Counted from the stretch's first letter, positions 33,741-43,858 are shown. The stretch: 45,657 nt of DNA from Anabaena sphaerica FACHB-251 (GCF_014696825.1 NZ_JACJQU010000029.1:1-45657), one strand, 5' to 3'. Translations and numbers: made by a program. Notes: generated by a model not told the origin, from the letters alone.

Positions 33741-34602
33741 CTAATGCCAAAATAGCGATCGCATAAGGTAGCATTAACAAAAATTGATAAGGAATATTTG
33801 CACCCAAGGCTTGTATTCTTAGTTGCAAAGCTTCTGTTGCACCAAATAACAGGCAGGCTAAGGCCGTACCTTGGGGATGCCATCTACCAAATATTAAAGC
33901 TGCAATGGCAATAAATCCTTTACCAGCACTCATCCCTTCCGCAAAAAATCTTACTTGTACTAAGCTGAGATACGCTCCCCCTAAACCAGCAAGACAGCCA
34001 CTAATAATGACAGCAAAGTAACGCACCCCTTCTACTGATATTCCGGCTGTATCCGCTGCTTGGGGATATTCTCCCACAGCCCGCAAGGTTAGACCAAAGC
34101 TGGTGTTGAACAATATATATGTAGTTAATAAAAACACTAAAAATAGTAGATAAAATAAAATATCTTGCTGAAATAAAAGATTTCCAATCAGAGGAATATT
34201 AGCCAAACCGGGAATAATGATCGGTTTAATTTCTGGTAATCTTTGTGTACTGTTACTTGAAAATACTAACCGCGCCAAAAATGATGTCATTCCCGATGCG
34301 ACAAGATTAATAGCTAAACCAGAGACTAACTGATTAACACACAAAGTCAGACACAAAAAAGCGTGCAGTAGTCCCACCATCCCCCCAACAATTAAGGTGG
34401 CTAATATACCCAACCAAGGATTACCAGAGTAAAAGCTGATTACAGCACTGGTTAAAGCACCTGTGATCAACATTCCTTCTAAAGCAATATTTAGCACTCC
34501 TGACCGTTCAGAATATAATCCTCCCAAAGCAGCATAAGCTAGGGGTACAGCTAGATGGAAACTGGCAACGAGATAATCAGAGAAGAAGTTCAGATTATTC
34601 AT
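33712..34602 (-). CDS. ABC transporter permease, nucleoside (Bmp/NupQ-like) type
   Basis: ATG 34602 gives MNNLNFFSDYLVASFHLAVP. Eight or more hydrophobic segments. Signature sequences GLYSERSGVLNIALEGMLI and AVGEYPQAADTAGISVEGVR, and GKGFIAIAALIFGRWHPQG near the end, are typical of the second permease of BmpA-type nucleoside or simple-sugar importers. 296 aa. Its ATPase, first permease and binding protein are not in the window, so it is split from its partners. The C-terminus (KLGVRS) is written in repeat sequence, and may be altered. Confidence 0.83.
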   Translation of the reverse strand: MNNLNFFSDYLVASFHLAVPLAYAALGGLYSERSGVLNIALEGMLITGALTSAVISFYSGNPWLGILATLIVGGMVGLLHAFLCLTLCVNQLVSGLAINLVASGMTSFLARLVFSSNSTQRLPEIKPIIIPGLANIPLIGNLLFQQDILFYLLFLVFLLTTYILFNTSFGLTLRAVGEYPQAADTAGISVEGVRYFAVIISGCLAGLGGAYLSLVQVRFFAEGMSAGKGFIAIAALIFGRWHPQGTALACLLFGATEALQLRIQALGANIPYQFLLMLPYAIAILALVTQKLGVRS

Positions 34603-35146
34603 AAACTCTAGGTAATGGGTAGGCCAGACAGCCTGCAATACCTGAGTGTTTAAACTGCCACTTCCTGAGCCTTAGCTAGTATATTACCAGAAATATGATT
34701 TTTTAGTCGTAGTAGATATAGGAATCCGGTTTGATTCCTGAATTTACTCGTAGAGGTAGGGAACAGGGAACTCTTAACAGGGAACAGAAAAGAAGGAATA
34801 TAAGGTGTACTGAGTTTGTATGGCTACGCCACGCAAGCTATCAAAAATCAAATAGGAGTCCCATAGATGAATTTACCATCATGTGCAAATTTGATTTCCA
34901 GAGTAGTATAAATTATCTTTAATATTAAGTCTAACTAATTAGCTATGATAAGTTTTCTTTTGTTGCTAATGGCTTTTTCCCTATTACCAAACAGTGATTA
35001 CCACTCCTAACAGATATGATAAGTCTATCTTTCTGTAGACATAGACGCGCACAATCAGACATGATATAACTATTTGATTTCTAAACTGACTTGTGGAAGT
35101 AAGGAACATTAAGAAGATTTGTTTATAAATGATTTAGGATAGCTAT
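34603..35146. repeat. Spacer with heptamer repeats and an interspersed palindrome
   Basis: No gene seen. Around 34756-34790 lie GGGAACA units. At 34819-34843 is a 25-bp repeat (TATGGCTACGCCACGC...) that also interrupts the tnpB remnant at 24929-24953, with one base different. The last 200 bp before 35147 should hold the promoter of the response-regulator gene. Confidence 0.6.
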
Positions 35147-36100
35147 ATGACACTATTTCGACCTGAAGATTGCTTAATTTTAGTCGTAGATGATGTTAAA
35201 TTAAATCTCCAAGTGATTGCCAACATTTTAGATAAAGTCGGCTATGAAATCACTTTAGTTTCTAATGGATATCAAGCTTTAGAACGTGTCCAATCTGCTC
35301 GTCCAGACTTAATTTTATTGGATTTGATGATGCCAGAAATAAATGGCTTAGAGGTATGTGAAAAAATCCAATCTAATCCAGAATTAGCAGATATTCCCAT
35401 TATTTTTCTTTCTGCTAGTCAAGAGCAAGAGCATTTACTTCAAGCCTTTGAAAAAGGAGCAGTTGATTACGTCACAAAACCGTTTCATACTGCGGAACTT
35501 CTTGCTCGTGTAAGAATGCATTTAGAGTTGAAATATTCGCGGCAGAAATTGAAAAAATTGTTGGAAGAACAAAAGGAATTAGTCGAACAATTAGAAAAAT
35601 TAGCTAACACTGATCCATTAACTGGAGTTTGGAACCGTCGTTATCTTTTAATGATAGCCGAACAAGAAATCAAGCGTAGTCAGCGATATAATTTTTCCTT
35701 TGCTGTACTCTTAATGGATATTGACCATTTTAAAAAAATCAATGATACTTATGGACATAATATAGGAGATGAAGTAATTATATTCATGACAAAAACAGTC
35801 CTCAATCATTTACGTCAACCAGATTGTTTTGGTAGATTTGGAGGTGAAGAATTTGTTGTATTACTACCAGAAACAGATATCGATGAAGGTGTAATAGTAG
35901 CTGAACGCATTCGAGAAAATATTAATAATGAATCCATTGCTGTTGAAGGTCAACAAGTCTCAATTACGGTCAGTATAGGTGTAGCAAGTTATAGTTTGGG
36001 AGATAAGACTATTGATGCTATCATTCAACGAGCCGATCAGGCACTTTATCAAGCGAAAAACCAAGGACGCAACCGGGTAATTGCTAATAATAATTATTAA
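35147..36100 (+). CDS. Response regulator with GGDEF domain (diguanylate cyclase)
   Basis: Makes cyclic di-GMP when switched on by phosphorylation. Residues 8-125 are a receiver domain with DD near 15, phospho-Asp D59 in LILLDLMMPE, and K111 in VTKPF. A coiled linker (130-155) leads to a GGDEF domain with FGGEEFVVLLP (GGEEF 232-236). RQPD (223-226), five residues before it, is an I-site, so product feedback is expected. Complete at 317 aa. It faces the giant hybrid kinase across 31 bp; a shared signalling pathway is inferred from proximity. Confidence 0.92.
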   Translation: MTLFRPEDCLILVVDDVKLNLQVIANILDKVGYEITLVSNGYQALERVQSARPDLILLDLMMPEINGLEVCEKIQSNPELADIPIIFLSASQEQEHLLQAFEKGAVDYVTKPFHTAELLARVRMHLELKYSRQKLKKLLEEQKELVEQLEKLANTDPLTGVWNRRYLLMIAEQEIKRSQRYNFSFAVLLMDIDHFKKINDTYGHNIGDEVIIFMTKTVLNHLRQPDCFGRFGGEEFVVLLPETDIDEGVIVAERIRENINNESIAVEGQQVSITVSIGVASYSLGDKTIDAIIQRADQALYQAKNQGRNRVIANNNY

Positions 36101-36131
36101 ATTATAAACTCCTGACTCCTGAATTATTACC

Positions 36132-39100
36132 TTAAATTAGAGCTTCTATTGCTTGTCGCACAGATGGAAACTGCTCAATTATCAAAGGTAGCTGCTCCAT
36201 ATCAAAAGCATCCAATTTAGTTTGCAGAGAATCCGCATAATCCACCAAGAACTGACACTGATACTCTTTTCCCCATGCCTTTAGACGCAGAATAAACTGT
36301 TTTAGCTCCCGCATTTTGAAAGTTTTACGTAAACTAGTCCATACCTTTTCTTCTTCCTCCTCTAACTTTATTAATAAGTCTGGTAAATTAATCGGAATAT
36401 TTAAGAATTGCTGAAGCTCAATATTGGTGTTACAGCTATCTAATTGATTTGAGTTTTCAACAGTAATCACAGTCTGTAGATGTTTTCTTAATTCTTGCAC
36501 AAGTTCGATACAGCTAATAGGTTTAGATAAAAACCCCTGACAGATTTGCTCAAGTTCATATTGCTCTTGAGCTTGAGATGAAGCCGTGAGAATCACGATA
36601 GGGATATTTTTGGTTTTTTCATCTTCTTTGAGATGCTGTGCCGTTTCTTTTCCATCCATGCGGGGCATTCTCAGATCCAGCAGAATCAAATCGGGATAGT
36701 GTAATTGAGCCAAATTAATCGCTTGTTGTCCATCTTCTACAAGCATTACCAAGTGATGAGTTTTATGAAAATATGCCTTGATTAATTCCCGATTTGATGC
36801 CACATCATCTACAACTAAAATTGTGCTGGGGGCAAACTGGTTTAAATCATCATCTTGGGCGGATTCAGGAACTATTTCTTTCAACCCATTCGCAGGTGAA
36901 ACTGCTGGAAAAACAAAAGTGAAAATACTGCCTCTTTCCAATTCACTTTGGAGTGTTATTATTCCATCCATCATATTCATTAATCGCTTAGTGATTGCCA
37001 GTCCTAAACCTGTACCGCCATATTTACGATTGCTTTGTCCTGAACTCTGGACAAATGCCTCAAAAATGCTTTGTTGCTGCTCACGGGCAATGCCAATACC
37101 TGTATCTTCAACAGCAATTTCTAACCAAACTTTTTCTTCTGTGTTTATAAAATAAAGATGGGCGCGGATAGATATTTGAATGTATCCTTTGTCGGTGAAT
37201 TTCAAAGCATTACCGACAACGTTAAAAAGGATCTGCCGCAACCGGACCTCATCAATGTAAATAGATTGAGGTACTGTGTCCTCAATGGTTGAGTGCAGGA
37301 TTAAATTTTTATCACTTGCATATGGGCTAAATATTTGTAGAATCTCTCGAATTAGTCCTTGTAAATCAACAGGTTCATAGTGAAGTTCTAGCTTACCTGA
37401 TTCAATTTTAGACAGATCAAGAATATCATTAATTAGTGCCAGTAGAGTTCTACCACTAGAGGCAATAGCTTGAACATAAGATGCTATGTGAGGTGCTGTA
37501 GCCTCAGATTGCAATAAATCCGCAAAACCCAAAATGGCATTCATAGGTGTGCGAATTTCGTGACTCATATTAGCAAGAAATTCGCTTTTAGCTTGGTTAG
37601 CAGTTTCGGCTTGCCGTTTCGCTTCCTCTAGCGCCAAATTTTTCAGCCTCAGTTCTTTTTCAGCGTGTTTGCGAGCCGTGATGTCCATCACAGTAACAAA
37701 GTAAGAAATAATTTCATCTGCTTCATTGTATATGGCTACCGCTTGACCAGATACCCAAATTACCTCTCCATCAGGCTTGCAGAAACGGTATTCCATCGAG
37801 AAGTAATGCCCTGCTTGGGTGAAGTTATTCCATTCAGTAAAAATGTTTTCTCTGTCGTCGGGATGAACTGCTTGCACCCATCCTTTACCCAGAGCTTCTG
37901 GGAGGGAAATTCCGGTTAATTCTGACCACCGGGGATTGATATACAAGCAGTTACCTTGTTCGTCAGCTTGAAAAATACCAACTGGTGCATGAGTGACTAA
38001 AACTCTATAGCGTTGCTCACTTTCTCTGAGTGCAGCTTCTGCTTGTTTGCGATAGCTAATATCACTTTCTAAACCAACCATCCGCAAAATTTTACCTGTT
38101 TCATCCCACAGTGCTTGCCCCCTGTTCAGAATCCATATATAGCTGCCGTCTTGGCGCTGCACACGGTACTCGCTGCTGAAAAATGGTGTTTTTCGGCTGA
38201 GGTGATCGTCAAGTTTATTCCTGACTTTTTCTATATCCTCTGGATGAATGCGGCTAGTCCACTGCTCGATAGAGTTACTCAATTCATGGGGTTGAAAACC
38301 GCGCATTTCCTTCCAGCGGTCAGATAAGAAAACTTCGTTGGTTTGCAGATTCCAATCCCAAATACCATCATTACTACCACGCAAAGCTAGTTGCCATCGT
38401 TCTTCGCTATCTTTTAAGGCTGATTCTATTTGTTTGCGACCAGTAATGTCTGTCAGCATCGCTAATGCGCCTAGATATCTTCCTGTAGCATCGACAATCG
38501 GTGTAGTAGAAACTATTGTCCACAAGTCGGAGCCATCTTGACGGCGAAATTTGAAATCGTGCTGCTCTTCAATACCTTGATTGCGACGTTCTAAGTATGT
38601 TTGGGCAATTTTCTGTTCCGCTATGCCCATAAAGGCAAATAAAGGTTTTCCCAGCATTTCTTCCACTGAATAGCCCAGCATTGCTGACATTTTGGCGTTT
38701 ACAAAGCTGGTTTTGCCTTCTACATCCAGCATCCAAATTCCTTCAGTGGTTGTTTCCACAATGCGTCGATACTGTTCCTCACTTTTTTGGAGTGCAGCTT
38801 CTACTTGTTTACGTTCGGCTTCAAGCCGCACCCTTTCGCTAATATCTCGAATTAGCGCCAGCATTCCCATATTATTGCCCTGTTCATCTTCAAGGATGCT
38901 CACTGATGATTCGACAAATATCTCTTTCCCATTGAGTTGACGATGAATATTCTCCCCTTGCCAAAAGCCTGCTGTGGCTAGGGCTTCATTGGATTTTGCT
39001 TCATCTTTCGGTTTGAGCCAACGGTATTGGTAACATTCACTTAGCGGCTTGCCCAGTGCTTGTTGTGCTTTGATGCCATACTGTTTCTCCGCTGCGGTAT

Positions 39101-41528
39101 TCCAATGAATGACACGATGGGTAATATCAACTGCTACGACAGCATCGCTCACTTGTGCCAACAACTGGGCTTGGAATTTGACTTGTTTTTCAGCTTGCTG
39201 ACGCTGTGTAATATCCAGAATGACAGCTAAAAATACCCTTTTTTCCGACTGTTCCATCAGTTGCAGGTGAACTTCTGAGGGATAGCGGCTGTTATCAACA
39301 CGTTGATGAATGCTTTGAAACTGGATAATTTTTTCTTGGCCTGATAGCAAGGGCGCAATTAAAGATTGAAATTGGTCTGCTGTCAACTCTGGTTTAATAT
39401 CCAGAGGTGTCATATCCTGCATCTGTTCTAAAGAGTAGCCTAAATTTTGCAGTGCGCCTTGGTTAACGTACTTAAATCGGAATGTTTCAGCGTCAAATAC
39501 ATAAATTTCATTGAGGCTGGCTTCTAGTAAATTGGAGAGGTAAACTTTCTCAGCTTCTACCGCTTTGCGCTCGCTGACATCATCGACAACATAGGAAAAA
39601 CGGGGGCGATCGCTATCGGCCAGGCCAATGTAACAAACAGTAGCAGATAACCATTTCACCTTTCCATCTATAATGTGCTGATATTCAAACCGAACTGGTT
39701 GACCTGTGCGTTGACTTTCCCCATAGTGTCTGATCCAAGTACGAATATGCTCAATAGGTGCGCCCATTTGACTGGCAAGTTGATTATGCATTGCCTCTGG
39801 AGTGGTGCCGAAAAACCGAGCAGTTGTAGAATTATCAGATAAATGCAACATATCATCATCTAGTAATTCCACCACACCCATCATCATCGGTGCAGAATCA
39901 TAAAAGCTCCGCACTGCTGCTTCTCTTTCTCTCAGTGCAGCTTCTGCTTGTTGAGCGCGGACTAACTCTTGTTGTAAACGTTGATTGGCCACTTGCAGTT
40001 CTGTAGTTCGTTCTGCTACCTTCGCTTCCAGTTCTGTATTGGCTCTCTGGACTTGTTCGAGTAAAGTGGCTTGTTGAATAGCGTTGGCTACTTGTATTGA
40101 TAAGTGTTCTAAAAACTCTACCTCATCGGGTTGCCACTGACGTACATCTGTACAGCTATGAGCAATCAGCAATCCCCACAGTGAATCATCTACTGAAATT
40201 GGTACTACTAAATTGGCTTTGATTTGAAACTGTGTTAAAAATTCAATGTGACAAGCACTCAAGCCGACTTGATGAATATCGGCAATAGCTTGAGAAGATT
40301 TGTTGTGATAAGAGTCTAGCCAATTCTGCTCGAAGCACTCATCTTTAATTATCCTGCCTAAAATCGACCATTGGGGTGTTTCTACTGATTCGACTGTTAC
40401 CTGTCCACCCCAGTCAGGGTAAAAGCGATAAATAATTACACGCTCAACCTCTAATAGTTGGCGTACTTCTGTGACAGTTGTTTGCAGAATTGTTTCTAAA
40501 CTCAAAGAAGCACGAATGCGAAAAGCGACAGCGGTTAAAAGTTGATTGCGTTGATCCTGGGTTTGTAGCTTGGTATTGCGATCGCTTACCTGTTCTGTGA
40601 GATCACGATTGAGGTGTTTGAGTAAATTGAGTTTTTCATTTTCTAACTTCTCTACCTGCTGTTGTAATGTTGCAATAATTTGGTGCAGTCCTTTGATATC
40701 TACAGCTTGTAAAATGTTCGTCTGAGTCAAAATCCCTGCCAGATAGCCTTGGTTGTTAGCAACTACAAATCGTCGGATATTCTGCTGCTGTATTACTTGA
40801 TAAGTTTCCCAAAGTGAATCATCAGGATTGACTAAAAATAGGGGGTAACTCATTACCTGTTGCGCTGGTAATTCGCTCAAGTTCATCTCCAGAGTTTGGA
40901 ATTGAACAATATCCCGTTCTGTGACAATCCCCATCGGTAGGATTTTTCCGGGTTTAACTTCATCACCAATTACTATACAACTAACATGATGAGAGTCCAT
41001 TAGCTGTACTAACTCAAGCACCGTTGCCGTAGGAGGAGCATGAATCACATTTTCTGCCATTACCTCTCTAACATAGCGAAACTTGAGTAAATCTACTGGT
41101 TCTAGCACACTGCAAATGCTGGACTGTGTTACTAAACCTACAGGTTGATCCTGTTCGTTGAGAACTGGTAAATGACGAATCCTATGCTGTCGTAGCAATT
41201 GGATCAATCTCATCGGTTCTCGCGCTTCCCATTCTTGACAGGTAATCAACTCCCGTGTCATCACTTCACAAACTTTAGTCTCTCTTAAACTGCGCTGTTG
41301 TGCTGCTAGTTTCACTAAATCTCGTTCTGTTAATAACCCAACTAGTTGCTGGTTATCTAATACTAAAACGCAACTACTGCGAAGGGGATTTACACTAGAG
41401 GTATTATCCCCAACTTGACTCATCATCTGTACGGCTTCCAGTAGGGAGGCATTTGGACTGACGACAGCATAGTGATGCTGAATACATATATTAGTGTGGT
41501 GATTTAGTGAAGAATTTGCAGATTTCAT
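36132..41528 (-). CDS. CBS-GAF(cyanobacteriochrome)-PAS hybrid histidine kinase
   Basis: The 1,798-aa sensor has four CBS domains (about 15-280), a coiled coil, a GAF domain (335-490), six PAS domains (535-1290), HisKA with H1323 in MSHEIRTPMN, HATPase (VVGNALKFTDKG, DTGIGI, GGTGLGL) and a receiver with D1618 in LILLDLRMPRMDG, then a helical tail. The GAF holds DECF (396-399) and LSACHIEFL (C426, H427), the DXCF and CH motifs of cyanobacteriochromes, so bilin binding and light sensing are likely. CBS domains suggest adenylate sensing too. No membrane segment, so soluble. The REC makes it a hybrid; the GGDEF protein next door could be an output. Confidence 0.9.
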   Translation of the reverse strand: MKSANSSLNHHTNICIQHHYAVVSPNASLLEAVQMMSQVGDNTSSVNPLRSSCVLVLDNQQLVGLLTERDLVKLAAQQRSLRETKVCEVMTRELITCQEWEAREPMRLIQLLRQHRIRHLPVLNEQDQPVGLVTQSSICSVLEPVDLLKFRYVREVMAENVIHAPPTATVLELVQLMDSHHVSCIVIGDEVKPGKILPMGIVTERDIVQFQTLEMNLSELPAQQVMSYPLFLVNPDDSLWETYQVIQQQNIRRFVVANNQGYLAGILTQTNILQAVDIKGLHQIIATLQQQVEKLENEKLNLLKHLNRDLTEQVSDRNTKLQTQDQRNQLLTAVAFRIRASLSLETILQTTVTEVRQLLEVERVIIYRFYPDWGGQVTVESVETPQWSILGRIIKDECFEQNWLDSYHNKSSQAIADIHQVGLSACHIEFLTQFQIKANLVVPISVDDSLWGLLIAHSCTDVRQWQPDEVEFLEHLSIQVANAIQQATLLEQVQRANTELEAKVAERTTELQVANQRLQQELVRAQQAEAALREREAAVRSFYDSAPMMMGVVELLDDDMLHLSDNSTTARFFGTTPEAMHNQLASQMGAPIEHIRTWIRHYGESQRTGQPVRFEYQHIIDGKVKWLSATVCYIGLADSDRPRFSYVVDDVSERKAVEAEKVYLSNLLEASLNEIYVFDAETFRFKYVNQGALQNLGYSLEQMQDMTPLDIKPELTADQFQSLIAPLLSGQEKIIQFQSIHQRVDNSRYPSEVHLQLMEQSEKRVFLAVILDITQRQQAEKQVKFQAQLLAQVSDAVVAVDITHRVIHWNTAAEKQYGIKAQQALGKPLSECYQYRWLKPKDEAKSNEALATAGFWQGENIHRQLNGKEIFVESSVSILEDEQGNNMGMLALIRDISERVRLEAERKQVEAALQKSEEQYRRIVETTTEGIWMLDVEGKTSFVNAKMSAMLGYSVEEMLGKPLFAFMGIAEQKIAQTYLERRNQGIEEQHDFKFRRQDGSDLWTIVSTTPIVDATGRYLGALAMLTDITGRKQIESALKDSEERWQLALRGSNDGIWDWNLQTNEVFLSDRWKEMRGFQPHELSNSIEQWTSRIHPEDIEKVRNKLDDHLSRKTPFFSSEYRVQRQDGSYIWILNRGQALWDETGKILRMVGLESDISYRKQAEAALRESEQRYRVLVTHAPVGIFQADEQGNCLYINPRWSELTGISLPEALGKGWVQAVHPDDRENIFTEWNNFTQAGHYFSMEYRFCKPDGEVIWVSGQAVAIYNEADEIISYFVTVMDITARKHAEKELRLKNLALEEAKRQAETANQAKSEFLANMSHEIRTPMNAILGFADLLQSEATAPHIASYVQAIASSGRTLLALINDILDLSKIESGKLELHYEPVDLQGLIREILQIFSPYASDKNLILHSTIEDTVPQSIYIDEVRLRQILFNVVGNALKFTDKGYIQISIRAHLYFINTEEKVWLEIAVEDTGIGIAREQQQSIFEAFVQSSGQSNRKYGGTGLGLAITKRLMNMMDGIITLQSELERGSIFTFVFPAVSPANGLKEIVPESAQDDDLNQFAPSTILVVDDVASNRELIKAYFHKTHHLVMLVEDGQQAINLAQLHYPDLILLDLRMPRMDGKETAQHLKEDEKTKNIPIVILTASSQAQEQYELEQICQGFLSKPISCIELVQELRKHLQTVITVENSNQLDSCNTNIELQQFLNIPINLPDLLIKLEEEEEKVWTSLRKTFKMRELKQFILRLKAWGKEYQCQFLVDYADSLQTKLDAFDMEQLPLIIEQFPSVRQAIEALI

Positions 41529-41810
41529 AAATGAACCCAGAGCTTGAGTTTATTTTTGCCCAAATATTGCTCTAGCACACCAGACAAGTTATCAATAGGG
41601 GATTTTCCGTTTTTTAGCATCAATAGTGATGCTGATCATATCTCTGATCAGGCTTTAATCACTCAGCAATATAAACAAAATCACTGGCTACTACCTCCTC
41701 ATATCATAGTTAAACTTACTGAAAATCACAGCTTTACCTTATCTTCATCACTTTCCTACTGATAAAAATAAGCGAATGTAACTATAATAAGCCAGCCAGG
41801 AAATAGTTCC
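41529..41810. other. Spacer upstream of the hybrid kinase
   Basis: No convincing gene. A 72-codon plus-strand frame from a TTG at 41544 lacks a ribosome-binding site and conserved features, and is more likely chance or a remnant. The left edge should contain the minus-strand promoter of the kinase. Confidence 0.5.
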
Positions 41811-41975
41811 ATGCAGTTGATTAATCGTATTTTTGCCCAAAATTCCCCACAATTTTCTGCTTTTGTAAGTGAAACTAGCACCCTAAGTGAAAGTATTTAT
41901 ACTTTAGAAGATTTGATTCAAACTCTGGAAGAAGCAGCTAACTATTTAGCAGCTTTTTCTGAGAGCGTCATATAA
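41811..41975 (+). CDS. Hypothetical 54-aa protein
   Basis: ATG 41811 is preceded by AGGAAA about nine bases upstream. The protein is MQLINRIFAQNSPQFSAFVS, then ETSTLSESIYTLEDL and a helix ending EAANYLAAFSESVI. It is acidic, probably all-helical, without a signal peptide, and not recognised. Its composition is that of a real small protein; coding is likely but unproven. It faces the ABC exporter gene. Confidence 0.5.
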   Translation: MQLINRIFAQNSPQFSAFVSETSTLSESIYTLEDLIQTLEEAANYLAAFSESVI

Positions 41976-42013
41976 GTAGGTTAACCTAAATTGCGTTTCC
42001 GCATATAAACACA

Positions 42014-43738
42014 TTAAGAAAATTGTTGGGCATGAAAACGCGCATATCTCCCTTCCAAAGCTAACAATTCTTCATGATTTCCTGATTCGACAATTTGTCC
42101 CTTTTCCAACACCAAAATGCGATCGCACTTTCTCACTGTCGATAACCTGTGAGCAATAATTAACACTGTGCGATTTACCATCAATCTTTCTAAAGCCTCC
42201 TGTACCAAAGCTTCTGACTCAGAATCTAACGCCGATGTCGCTTCATCAAGTATCAAAATCTGCGGGTTGAGCAGTACAGCACGAGCGATCGCTATTCTCT
42301 GTCTTTGTCCTCCTGATAAATTTACACCACGTTCACCTACCCAAGTCTGATAACCTTCTGGTAGTTGCATAATAAATTGATGAGCATTAGCAATTTTGGC
42401 AGCTTCTTCAACTGCATTCATATCAAAAGTATCTTGTCCAAAAGCAATATTTTGGGCAATAGTTCCCGAAAACATAATTGTTTCTTGGGGAACTATACCA
42501 ATTTTTTTTCTTAAACTATTTAATGTCACATCTCGAATATTTACATCATCTATGAAAATCTCCCCAGTTTCAGGATCATAAAATCGGGGTAACAGATTCA
42601 CAAAAGTAGTTTTACCAGCACCGGAAGCACCAACAAGAGCGATCGCTTGCCCTGGCATTACTAATAAACTAATATTATTTAATACCAGTTCACCGGGTTT
42701 ATAAGAGAAGGTAACATCACGATATTCGACTTTACCATTTACAGATGGAAGAGTGATTGCAATTGGGTTTTCTAATACTGTTGGTTGAATAGCTAACAAC
42801 TCAAATACTCTGTCAACTGAAGCCTCACCTTGTTTAAATTCGTTATAGTTATTGGTAGTATGTCCGATAGGATCAATTAACAAAGCTGCTGCTGCTAAAT
42901 AACTAAAAAAAGCTCCTACAGTTAAATTGTTTTGGGAAATTTGCCAAGTTCCTACCATGAGCAAAGATAAAGCACTTAAAGCTTCTAAAAATCCCACAAT
43001 GGGAATTTGAATTGCTTTTAATTTTTCGGCTGAATATTTAGCTCTCAAACTGCGTTCTGCTTCATGGCTAAATCTAGCAATTTCGTAGTTTTCCGCTGCA
43101 AAAGCTTGGATTAAACGAATACCACTGAAAACTTCCGTTAAGATAGCCGATAAATCGGAAATGCGGTTTTGACTTTTGAGGGAATATTTGCGTAAACGTT
43201 CCCCAAACCAACCAATTAGAATTCCCATGATTGGCGCTACAATCACTGTAGCCAGGGTGAGTTGCCAATTCAAGTAAATCATGTAAATGGGAATTGCGAC
43301 CAACTGCAAAACGCAGGGAACAAAATCATGAAAAACCTTATTGACAACTTCCCCAACTCTGTCAACATCTTCGGTGAGACGATAAGATAAATCACCAGCT
43401 TTTGCGGTTTCAAAATAGCTGAGATTGAGTTTTTGCAAGTGTGCGTAAACCTGTTGACGAAGATGAAAGGCGACTCTTAAAGCTGCGCGTGCCATGTATA
43501 AATCTTGCATGGACTGGAAAAAGCCCCGCACAAGAAATACTAAAGCACAGATTCCCGTTAATTGAGCGATCGCCACCACATTACCCTGTCCAAAGGGAAC
43601 CGCCAATTTACCCGCCAAATTAATCAGCGTTAAGGTAGCCAGCACATATCCTACAATACCGACAAATCCCTTAGCGATGGTTTCCCACTGGTTGCGGAGA
43701 TAGGGTACAAGTAACCAATAATTAGAACGTGTTTTCAA
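42014..43738 (-). CDS. ABC exporter (MsbA/HepA-like), fused membrane and ATPase domains
   Basis: Half-size exporter, 574 aa, with six membrane helices (about 20-310), then an ATPase domain: ALVGASGAGKTTFVNLLPRF (Walker A), GVNLSGGQRQRIAIARA (signature) and ILILDEATSALDSES (Walker B), with the H-loop in IIAHRLSTV. All catalytic residues are present; it should work as a homodimer. In heterocystous cyanobacteria, close relatives (HepA) export envelope polysaccharide; others move lipids. The ExoD-type gene 120 bp upstream suggests a cell-envelope role, but I cannot say which one. Confidence 0.88.
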   Translation of the reverse strand: MKTRSNYWLLVPYLRNQWETIAKGFVGIVGYVLATLTLINLAGKLAVPFGQGNVVAIAQLTGICALVFLVRGFFQSMQDLYMARAALRVAFHLRQQVYAHLQKLNLSYFETAKAGDLSYRLTEDVDRVGEVVNKVFHDFVPCVLQLVAIPIYMIYLNWQLTLATVIVAPIMGILIGWFGERLRKYSLKSQNRISDLSAILTEVFSGIRLIQAFAAENYEIARFSHEAERSLRAKYSAEKLKAIQIPIVGFLEALSALSLLMVGTWQISQNNLTVGAFFSYLAAAALLIDPIGHTTNNYNEFKQGEASVDRVFELLAIQPTVLENPIAITLPSVNGKVEYRDVTFSYKPGELVLNNISLLVMPGQAIALVGASGAGKTTFVNLLPRFYDPETGEIFIDDVNIRDVTLNSLRKKIGIVPQETIMFSGTIAQNIAFGQDTFDMNAVEEAAKIANAHQFIMQLPEGYQTWVGERGVNLSGGQRQRIAIARAVLLNPQILILDEATSALDSESEALVQEALERLMVNRTVLIIAHRLSTVRKCDRILVLEKGQIVESGNHEELLALEGRYARFHAQQFS

Positions 43739-43858
43739 GTCGCAACTTCCACAAAAAATATTTTTCCTTTGTTTGACGCTACCAGTTTTTGGTTAAATTT
43801 GGTAATTGGTAATGGTTAATGAGTCATCAGGTTATTCACCTCCCTATCTCCCCAGTCC

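Noticed and set aside
34731-34922. 63-aa plus-strand frame in the 34.6-35.1 kb spacer
   Set aside because: Built largely from GGGAACA repeats and the interspersed palindrome, so not a gene.
41544-41762. 72-aa plus-strand frame between kinase and small gene
   Set aside because: TTG start without ribosome-binding site, no conserved features; may be chance or remnant.
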